Source of the DNA: Bacteroidota bacterium
GTDB taxonomy: Bacteria; Bacteroidota; Bacteroidia; JAIBAJ01
DNA length: 47,338 nucleotides
Assembly: GCA_947475205.1 (NCBI GenBank)
Contig: CANJNG010000010.1
Coordinates: forward strand, 1 to 47,338
Reading direction: 5' to 3'
Shown here: positions 41,801-47,338 of the stretch, piece after piece
Layout: each line of letters begins with the position of its first letter
How positions within the stretch are numbered: position 1 is the stretch's first letter
Made by a program: the position numbers and the translations under genes
The notes under the pieces: generated by a model
The model's input: only the letters and a program-made list of their open reading frames with translations
Told to the model about the DNA's origin: nothing
Database searches by the model: none

Positions 41801-44800
41801 TATATTGCCACATTGGGTGTTTGTTGTAATTACATTCACCAGCAATAATTGAGGTTGCGAAATTGAAACTTGAGCATTAGCCGAGCAATTACTGGCATCA
41901 GTTACAGTAACTGTATATGTTCCTGGACATAATCCGAAAGCAGTAGCGCCGCCTTGTTGTGAAGGGTCATTCCAAGTAATTGTGAAAGGAGCAGTACCAC
42001 CTGAATCAATATTTACAGTGGCCTGACCATTACATAATCCAAAACAAGTTACATCGGTAGCTAATGTACTTAATGAAATAGCTGAAGGGGAATTTATGGT
42101 TACTGAATCTGTTTGGCTACAATTATTGGCATCTGTTACTGTTACCGTCCATGTTCCGGCACAAAGGTTATTTACAGTTTGAGTTGTTGAGTTTGACGGG
42201 TTGTTCCACGAATAGGTATAGGTTCCGCCGGGGAAAGGAACACCACCTGTTGCTAATGCGGTTGCTGTGCCATTACAAACCCCACCGCAGCTTAAATTCG
42301 TAACGTTCGTAAAGTTAATATTTATAATTTGTGGTTGGGTAATTGTAACTGTTGCAGTGGTCGTACAGCCATTAGCATCTGTAACGGTAACGGTATAAGT
42401 TCCCGCACAAAGGCTGTCGGCAGTAGCTGTATTTTGAATAGGACTTGTATTCCACGAAAAAGTATATGGGCCCACGCCACCAGATGCACTTGCTGTTGCT
42501 GTTCCATTGCAGCCTGACGAGCCACCGCATGTTGGATTTGTGGCAGTAGTAGTTGCTACCAAAGGCGAAGGAGCGGTAAGGGTTACACTAGTATCTTTAC
42601 TGCAGCCATTAGCATCTGATATTGTTACTGTGTATGTTCCGGCACATAGGTTTGTTGCAGTAGGAGATGTTGAACCGCCGGGCACCCACCCAAAAGAATA
42701 GGGCAAAATTCCCCCTGATGGGATTACTGTGGCACTTCCGTTACATGTATTGGCACAAAGCGGATCGGTAACAACCACCAAACTTAAGCCCACTGCTGTT
42801 GGGTCGTTAATAGTAAAGGGTTGCGTTATAGAACATCCAGACTGGTCGGTAACTTGAACAGAATACGTTCCGGCTGATAGGTTGCTGATGGTAGGAGTGT
42901 TTTGTCCTCCTGGAGTCCAAAGAAAGGTATAGCTTGGAGTTCCTCCAGTAGCAGTTACGCTGGCAGTACCATTATTTCCTCCATTACAGGTCGGGTCTGA
43001 TGAATTCACGGTTAGGCTCAACCCGTTGGTGCTATTTACATTTAATGTAAATGTTTGAGAGCAATTCGTAGCATCGGTAATTGTTACCTGATAGGCTCCT
43101 GCACAAAGGTTTGATGCCGAAGATCCCGAACTAACATTTGGAAGCCAAGAAAATGTATAAGGGCCTGTTCCTCCCGATGGACTTAAGTTAATAGTTCCGT
43201 CACAAGCACCACAGGCAGCAGTTCCAATAACTGAATTGGGGTCAATTGCCGTTGGTTCAGTAATATTAACTGCTTGCGTTAAGATACAATTGTTGGCATC
43301 TGATATTTGAACAAAATTGCTTCCGGCACATAATCCTGAAACCGAAGATGTGGTTTGTCCACCAGGAATCCAGAGGAAAGTGTATGGTTGAGTTCCACCT
43401 TGCGGTGCTACTGAAGCAGAGCCATCACAAACACCAAAGCAAGAAGCCGGAGTAGTTGTTAGATTCGCATTGGTAACGCCTTGCGAATTTGTAATTGGCA
43501 CAAAACCATTGAATGTACAGCCATTAAAATCTGTTATTTCTACGGAATAAACACCAGCACACAAATTTATGGCGTTTGCTGTTGATTGGGCATCGCTCCA
43601 TAAAAAGCTATAAGGTGCAGTTCCTCCAGAAGGAATAATAGAAGCAGTGGCATCACACAATCCGCAACTTGCATTTGTGGCTGTTGAGGAAATAGAGATA
43701 GGTGCGGGTGCAACAACGTTAAAGGTATTTGTAGATGTACAATTTGAAGCATCCGTAACAGTTAATGTATAGCTTCCATCGCAAAGATTATTTATTGATG
43801 GGGCATTGCTTCCAATTGGTGACCACGAATAACTGTAAGGCGAAGTTCCTCCGGTTAATGCTGTAGTAACACTTCCGTTGCAAAGTCCATCGCAAGTTGG
43901 TGGAGTGTTAGTAGCATTGAAATTAAAAGGCAATGGTTGTGATATTGTGGCATTGGTGATAGCCTGACATCCGTTGGCATCTGTAACCCGAACCTGATAT
44001 GTTCCTGCACAAAGGTTAGCTGCATTTGGGCCTGTAGAAACGTTTGGTGTCCATAAATAAGTAAATGGCCCTTGGCCGCCGGTTACGGTTGAGGTGGCTG
44101 TTCCATTACAAACTGCATTACAGGCTAAGTTGGTTACTGCTACTGAAATTTGAACAGCAGCAGGTTGTGTAAGTACCACTGTTTGAGAAAACGAACATCC
44201 GTTTACGTCCGTAGCTGTGATGGTATAGCTTCCTGCACAAAGGTTTGAAGCATTGGGGCCGGAAGAAACATTGGGTAACCAAGAATAGGTTATGGGGGAA
44301 GTTCCGCCCGAAGTAGTGGTGGTGATAGACCCGTTGCACGCTCCGTTACAAATGGGTGAAGTAGCTGTTGCGTTTAAACTGAGGCTAGATGTATTGTTTA
44401 CGTTAGCATTGGCGGTATTGGTACATCCGCTGCCATCGGTAATGGTTACAATATAAGGGCCGGAACATAATGCTGTTGCCGTTGCCGTAGTTTGAGCCGG
44501 GGTTGTATTCCAAGAGAAAGACAATTGACCTGTTCCGCCGGAAGCTACTGCCGTTGCCGTTCCCGTACAAACTCCCGAGCAAGGAGTATTGGTAGCCGTA
44601 GCCGTTACATTTATGGCTTGAGGCTGTGTTACGATGCGGGTAGAAGTTGCTGTACAGCCACTATTATCTGTTACTGTTAATATATATGTACCTGCACAAA
44701 GGTTGGTTAAGCCGAGTGTGGTTTGCACCGGAGTAGTGTTCCACGAAAAAGTGTAAGGCGATACGCCACCCGATACCGAAGAAGTTGCTGTTCCGTTGCA

Positions 44801-46372
44801 AGTGCCATTACATGAAGCGTTTTGTCCGGCAGTGGTAACATTAATTTGAGCGGGTTGGGTAATGGTAACCGAAGCAGTGCGGGTGCAATTGTTTGCATCG
44901 GTAGCGGTAACAATATATGTTCCGGCGGTGAGGTTGGTGGCAATTGCACCGGTTTGCACCGGAACAGTATTCCAACTTAAACTCAAAGGTGCTGTTCCGC
45001 CCGATGCCAAAACGGTAGCAGTTCCGTTATTTCCACCAAAGCAAGTAACATTTGTTTGGGTAGGAATCAACACAATTGCTTGGCTTTGTGTTACCGTTAC
45101 CGAAGCATTAAATGTACATCCGTTCGCATCAGTTATTTGGTCGATGTAGGTTCCGGCGGCAAGGTTGGTAGCGGTGGCTGTAGATTGAACTGGAACTGTG
45201 TTCCATGAGTGAGTGTACTGAGGAGTTCCGCCCGATGGGGTGGCTGTGGCCGTTCCGGTGCTGGCTCCATGGCATAATATCGGAGTAAATGTTGTGCTTG
45301 CAGTTAAGGCTTGAGGCTGTGTGATTGTTCTGCTGCTGGTTCTTATACATCCGTTGGCATCTGTAACCGTTAGCGTATAGGTTCCGGCTGGAAGATTAAA
45401 AGCATTTTGTGTGGTTTGAACGGGTGTGCTATTCCAAGAGAACGAATAGTTGGGTGTTCCGCCTTGCACAACGGCTGTGATTGAACCATTCGAGCCACCG
45501 TTACAGGAAACATTGGTTTGGGTTAATACAATTGTAATGGGCGTTGGTTGCGTAACAGTAGATGTGGAAGTTTGTACGCAATTATTGGCATCCGTTACGG
45601 TTAGCGTATAGGTTCCAGCAGCAAGGTTGGTTGCGTTTTGGGTTGTTTGAACGGGAGTGGTATTCCACGAAAAGCCGAAAGGCTGGGTTCCACCTGTAAT
45701 AACAGTAGAGATACTACCAGTAGAACCGCCGTTACACAGCACATTGGTAACTGTTGGAGTAATTACCGTTGGGTTGGTAACCGCTACGGAAGTAGTGCTT
45801 TGGGCTGTACAATTGTTTTGGTCGGTAACGGTTGCCGTATAGCTTCCTGCACCTAAATTCGAGATGGTGGGTGTGCTTTGGGCAGGAGTTGTATTCCATG
45901 AAATAGTATAGCCGGGTGTTCCACCTGAAATTGATACTGTAGCTGTTCCGGATGTTTGACCGGGACATAAAACCGGAGTAGAGGTAGTTGATACGTTAAG
46001 GGCAGTCGGCTCAGTAATGGCTATGTTGGTTTGAAATGCTCCACCGCAACCTCCGGCGGTGTTTATGTTTCCATCGGCATCACCATCTACCGAAATCAGG
46101 TAATTGGTTGCGGCTTGCAAACCCGTGAAGGTAAACGTGGTATTGTTTGAATTGAAGGTTTGGTTAAACCCTCCAAGTGCCACAAAATAAGAATAGGGAG
46201 GAAACCCGCCTGATAGGGTTACGGTTATTGTTCCGTCGCTAACGCCATTACAAGTTGCGGCCGTAGTGGTTACGGAAACAATAGTTACTGGACATTGTGC
46301 TTTGGAAATTTTACCGCTTAAGATTATTACTGCTACGGTAATCAGGAGTTTAAACTTGAATAAATTCCTCAT
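38825..46372 (-). CDS. SprB-like giant surface adhesin with 29 SprB-type repeats and a CHU_C domain
   Basis: 2515 residues. A signal peptide (to about residue 25, KISKAQ) precedes 29 repeats of about 75 residues (about 35 to 2270), each of the form (V/I)xxTNxxCNGxCNGTATxxxSGGTxPYTFxW ... NLCAGTYTVTVTDANGC. Two Ig-like modules of the kind in the 5271-10486 adhesin follow (INADAG.DSSVCLGDS; INAGTDQSMLAGQ), and then CHU_C at the end (FPDGITPNGDGHNDTW, VEIFNRWGESIF, PWDGKFKG, VGTYYYVIDL). CHU_C targets type B T9SS clients such as SprB, the motile gliding adhesin. Nine repeats lack the second and third Cys; the other 20 have both. The gene precedes the sprF-like gene by 21 nt. Gliding function is inferred from family and synteny. 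Confidence 0.93.
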   Translation of the reverse strand: MRNLFKFKLLITVAVIILSGKISKAQCPVTIVSVTTTAATCNGVSDGTITVTLSGGFPPYSYFVALGGFNQTFNSNNTTFTFTGLQAATNYLISVDGDADGNINTAGGCGGAFQTNIAITEPTALNVSTTSTPVLCPGQTSGTATVSISGGTPGYTISWNTTPAQSTPTISNLGAGSYTATVTDQNNCTAQSTTSVAVTNPTVITPTVTNVLCNGGSTGSISTVITGGTQPFGFSWNTTPVQTTQNATNLAAGTYTLTVTDANNCVQTSTSTVTQPTPITIVLTQTNVSCNGGSNGSITAVVQGGTPNYSFSWNSTPVQTTQNAFNLPAGTYTLTVTDANGCIRTSSRTITQPQALTASTTFTPILCHGASTGTATATPSGGTPQYTHSWNTVPVQSTATATNLAAGTYIDQITDANGCTFNASVTVTQSQAIVLIPTQTNVTCFGGNNGTATVLASGGTAPLSLSWNTVPVQTGAIATNLTAGTYIVTATDANNCTRTASVTITQPAQINVTTAGQNASCNGTCNGTATSSVSGGVSPYTFSWNTTPVQTTLGLTNLCAGTYILTVTDNSGCTATSTRIVTQPQAINVTATATNTPCSGVCTGTATAVASGGTGQLSFSWNTTPAQTTATATALCSGPYIVTITDGSGCTNTANANVNNTSSLSLNATATSPICNGACNGSITTTTSGGTSPITYSWLPNVSSGPNASNLCAGSYTITATDVNGCSFSQTVVLTQPAAVQISVAVTNLACNAVCNGTATSTVTGGQGPFTYLWTPNVSTGPNAANLCAGTYQVRVTDANGCQAITNATISQPLPFNFNATNTPPTCDGLCNGSVTTALTGGTSPYSYSWSPIGSNAPSINNLCDGSYTLTVTDASNCTSTNTFNVVAPAPISISSTATNASCGLCDATASIIPSGGTAPYSFLWSDAQSTANAINLCAGVYSVEITDFNGCTFNGFVPITNSQGVTNANLTTTPASCFGVCDGSASVAPQGGTQPYTFLWIPGGQTTSSVSGLCAGSNFVQISDANNCILTQAVNITEPTAIDPNSVIGTAACGACDGTINLSPSGGTGPYTFSWLPNVSSGSSASNLCAGAYQVTITDATNCSQTFTLNVNSTNGLSLTVNSSDPTCNGGNNGTASVTATGGTPSYTFLWTPGGQNTPTISNLSAGTYSVQVTDQSGCSITQPFTINDPTAVGLSLVVVTDPLCANTCNGSATVIPSGGILPYSFGWVPGGSTSPTATNLCAGTYTVTISDANGCSKDTSVTLTAPSPLVATTTATNPTCGGSSGCNGTATASASGGVGPYTFSWNTSPIQNTATADSLCAGTYTVTVTDANGCTTTATVTITQPQIININFTNVTNLSCGGVCNGTATALATGGVPFPGGTYTYSWNNPSNSTTQTVNNLCAGTWTVTVTDANNCSQTDSVTINSPSAISLSTLATDVTCFGLCNGQATVNIDSGGTAPFTITWNDPSQQGGATAFGLCPGTYTVTVTDASNCSANAQVSISQPQLLLVNVITTNTQCGNICSGSANATVFGGTPSYTYNWNNGQTTPQADSLCAGINYVTVTDSNGCNVTQNVPINSNGNIQTTVIGTDVSCSTSCDGSASVFASGGSNNFTYLWLNNGDITSTTTGICDGTYYVQVSDTAGCSAIDSVTINGSQFVANEVIVNSSGCGICNGSITINPTGGQAPYTFFWSNGDGGNVTSNLCAGLYTVAITDALGCIQNNTFSIINDNTDLSVFASSAGISCFSNTNGAATATVTGGTGPYTYIWNTVPQQSTQTATGLPSGIYFVSVTDANGCVSSSTITLNEPSGLIASQPNVIDPACSSNCNGEITFTVAGGTLPYTFAWLPNVASTSSTATGLCAGTYTGIVTDANGCQLSQTSTLNLPPPVTTSIAVVNSSCGNSCNGVATVFVQGGLPPYTFSWSSGGASASEDSLCAGVYIVTVTDAGGCIYTDTATITAPPALSLTTTTVDVSCTSACNGSATVFVSGGTIPFSYSWNDFNNQTTQTALSLCVGSYRVTVTDHNGCQDTISVVITDNNALHANISNPINCTCYGGCNGSATGNGVGGQQPYTYQWNDDLLQTTQTATNLCAGTYICFVFDVNGCVDADTVIITQPTQVVVTATSVNATCGNICNGTGFGQAAGGTPPYTYIWNDNNLTVGQSVSDLCAGIYTIVATDANGCNSLAQTPILQPSNIEITGTTTNAVCNNTLNGGVDINVSGGTPSVLNGYTYSWQPGGFTTQDLSNALSGLYVVTVLDSNACVFTDSFTVYANIYVNADAGADSSVCLGDSIKLEGIGGLTYNWQPSTQISGSNLVANITGQIDSTTTFTLIVELAGCSDTDQVVITATLPDSINAGTDQSMLAGQAVFLNASGSDNYIWAPTVGLSDPTSPTTQASPDSTVIYVVYSKSANGCIGWDSVTVEVVPGVNFPDGITPNGDGHNDTWLIDNLNLYPENSVEIFNRWGESIFYSQGYDTPWDGKFKGKDLPVGTYYYVIDLHNEQKALTGPITIVR
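39200..46300 (-). repeat. 29 SprB-type repeats plus two Ig-like modules within the giant adhesin
   Basis: Unit length is about 225 bp but variable (74-82 residues), unlike the fixed 76-residue modules of the lectin adhesin. In coding order repeats 1-6, 15, 23 and 29 have two core cysteines; repeats 7-14, 16-22 and 24-28 have four. Confidence 0.9.
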
Positions 46373-46424
46373 ATAGAGATTTGTATAGATAAGTTCGACA
46401 ATGCTTAACTGTTGATAAAGTGTT

Positions 46425-46432
46425 CAAAAGTA
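46425..46432 (-). promoter_or_regulatory. Promoter -7 element of the SprB-sprF unit
   Basis: TACTTTTG on the minus strand, a perfect TAnnTTTG match, 53 nt before the ATG of the SprB-like adhesin. The -33 box is not clear. Confidence 0.45.
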
Positions 46433-46565
46433 GTATTTTATTAACACTGTTTTGGAAATGATAAAAAAAATGTAATGAACGGGTGGGTGTTGATAGCGGA
46501 GGGGGCGGTAGTGAGTAGAGGGTATTGAGTAATGAGAGCTTTACAGCGGCTCTTATATGTGGCAT

Positions 46566-46600
46566 AAAAAAAGCGTAGCTGATGGGGCTACGCTTTTTTT
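46566..46600. terminator. Bidirectional rho-independent terminator
   Basis: AAAAAAAGCGTAGC and GCTACGCTTTTTTT flank a 7-nt loop: a 14-bp stem with T-runs on either strand. On the minus strand it lies about 100 nt past the stop of the DUF4190-like gene at 46701 and isolates it from the adhesin operon. Confidence 0.9.
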
Positions 46601-46605
46601 GTTTG

Positions 46606-46690
46606 AAGATGGCCGGAGGCCAGAGATACCAAGCGGAGCCGGAGAGGCTAACACTTAGCGGATGCACGCTACGCCGAGCGGGGAAAGCCA
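46606..46690. other. GC-rich block of unknown origin
   Basis: About 85 nt clearly richer in G+C than its surroundings, with internal similarities (GGCCGGAGGCC; AGCGGAGCCGG; GCTACGCCGAGCGG) that partly echo the terminator stem GCTACGC. It is not coding on either strand as far as I can tell. It may be a relic of a dispersed repeat or part of a small RNA. Confidence 0.35.
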
Positions 46691-46700
46691 CTGCATAATT

Positions 46701-47226
46701 TTATTTAAAAACACCAAGCCTCAATAATAGAATGACTGTTGTTGCTATTATAGATAGAGCACCAATAATAATGCTAGTAATTGCTAAGCCTTTGCCTCGA
46801 TATTTATCCGGGTTTCTTGCAATTTTACCCAAACTAATTGAACCAAAAATAACCGATAGGGGGCCTGCTATATAACCAATAATTATAGTTATTAAAGCCC
46901 AAATTGGTATTGAAGCTAAACCTATTACAAACCCAGCAACACCTAAACCAGCTGTTTTCATTTTTTGGTCTTCTTCCTTTTTAAACACATCCTTACTACC
47001 ATTTGAATACTTAATCATTAAGACCTCTGATTTTTTAATGGAATACACTGGGCCACTTTCATATTCGCATTTTTTGTACTTAATTTCATTTAGTTCTACT
47101 CCAATAATTTTTGCTGAAATTTCATTTCCGTTTCTTAATACGATATTGTCACATTCTGTAGGAAGTTCAATTATTGATTTTAATTTTTCGGTTGTTGAAA
47201 TTATAGGTTCGCTATCAATAGCGTCC
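46701..47226 (-). pseudogene. DUF4190-like membrane protein with damaged 5' end
   Basis: The frame from 47226 to 46701 encodes about 174 residues. Its N-terminal 75 residues (ECDNIVLRNGNEISAKIIG, LNEIKYKKCEYESGPVYSI, EVLMIKYSNGSKDVF) match a common Bacteroidota domain that usually follows a signal peptide. The C-terminal 80 residues have two hydrophobic segments and the DUF4190-type stretch ISLGKIARNPDKYRGKGLAI. No ATG, GTG or TTG occurs between the in-frame TAG at 47229-47227 and a GTG at 47048 that lies inside the conserved domain. A plausible signal peptide (MQLKGILRYLFPILLF) starts at ATG 47284 in another frame and stops at once. At least two lesions would be needed to join them, so the gene is probably decayed, unless a rare start codon is used. 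Confidence 0.55.
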
Positions 47227-47338
47227 TAAACGATTAAAATAGGAGAATCGGGAATAAGTATCTCAAAATACCTTTGAGTTGCATAACCACACCCAATTCT
47301 CCGATGGCAAACATAACACTTTTCGCCCAAATTGTATC
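47227..47338 (-). other. Remnant signal-peptide segment and promoter upstream of the DUF4190-like gene
   Basis: On the minus strand TATGTTTG (about 47314-47307), a TAnnTTTG match, is followed after 22 nt by an ATG at 47284 that opens a 16-residue signal-peptide-like frame ending at TAA. This looks like the original start of the gene. Confidence 0.4.

Larger units (their letters stand above)
46373..46700. other. Leader region of the SprB-like adhesin with terminator and GC-rich block
   Basis: 328 nt between the adhesin start and the next minus-strand gene. It contains the -7 promoter element, a bidirectional terminator and an odd GC-rich segment (46606-46690), all listed separately. No gene is apparent; an open frame on the minus strand across it has no support. 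Confidence 0.6.

Noticed and set aside
43560-45970. Several open frames of 60-95 codons on both strands inside the giant adhesin
   Set aside because: They are by-products of repetitive, stop-poor DNA in the SprB repeats.

Overview
The window is a chromosomal segment of a Bacteroidota bacterium, probably a gliding or surface-adhesive member of the Cytophagia/Sphingobacteriia/Chitinophagia side of the phylum. The evidence is four predicted clients of the type IX secretion system (two with CHU_C 'type B' ends, two with 'type A' Por-secretion tails), a PorP/SprF-family protein directly downstream of a SprB-like giant adhesin, a GldA-like ABC ATPase, a futalosine-pathway mqnA, KDO synthesis (kdsB), many TAnnTTTG promoter elements, and weak use of Shine-Dalgarno sites. 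No tRNA, rRNA, CRISPR array, transposase or phage gene was seen.

Layout. 1-4959 (minus): ispG (cut by the window edge), a polytopic membrane protein and a secreted S15/CocE-type hydrolase. 5271-10486 (plus): a lectin-fronted giant repeat adhesin broken by a 1-nt deletion. 10579-14461: tandem UspA protein, PON-like lipoprotein, RetSat/CrtI-like FAD oxidoreductase. 14462-15448: about 1 kb without a convincing gene, holding a 42-bp tandem array and two hairpins. 15449-21887: FGGY sugar kinase divergent from truA, then a plus-strand run (secreted unknown, SixA-like phosphatase, membrane-anchored unknown, FemAB/GNAT-like protein), several with TTG starts. 21957-22799: a 21-bp-repeat ORF followed by a decayed copy of the 3' end of the FemAB/GNAT-like gene. 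22830-29144: kdsB with a T9SS client, hmgA, a secreted TonB_C-like protein, a second type A client. 29210-34021 (plus): pgpH, gldA-like, mqnA, dipeptide epimerase. 34027-36040 (minus): PHB-depolymerase-like esterase and a beta-barrel-like gene split by an in-frame stop. 36244-37664: infC-rpmI-rplT with a non-AUG infC start and a clear terminator. 37811-46372 (minus): sprF-like gene behind a 2515-residue SprB-like adhesin. 46701-47226: a 5'-damaged DUF4190-like membrane protein.

How the genes fit together. The surface theme dominates: the SprB/SprF pair, the lectin adhesin and the two type A clients would all leave through T9SS, whose core genes are not in the window. The most distinctive observations are (i) 20 of 29 SprB-type repeats carry an extra pair of cysteines that always appear or disappear together, which predicts a repeat-specific disulfide; (ii) the lectin adhesin is built from exactly 76-residue modules amplified as a three-module, 684-bp unit repeated four times without any length change; and (iii) several genes are broken or decayed: a frameshift in the lectin adhesin, a stop in the barrel gene, a missing start at the right edge, and a relic of a duplicated FemAB/GNAT tail.
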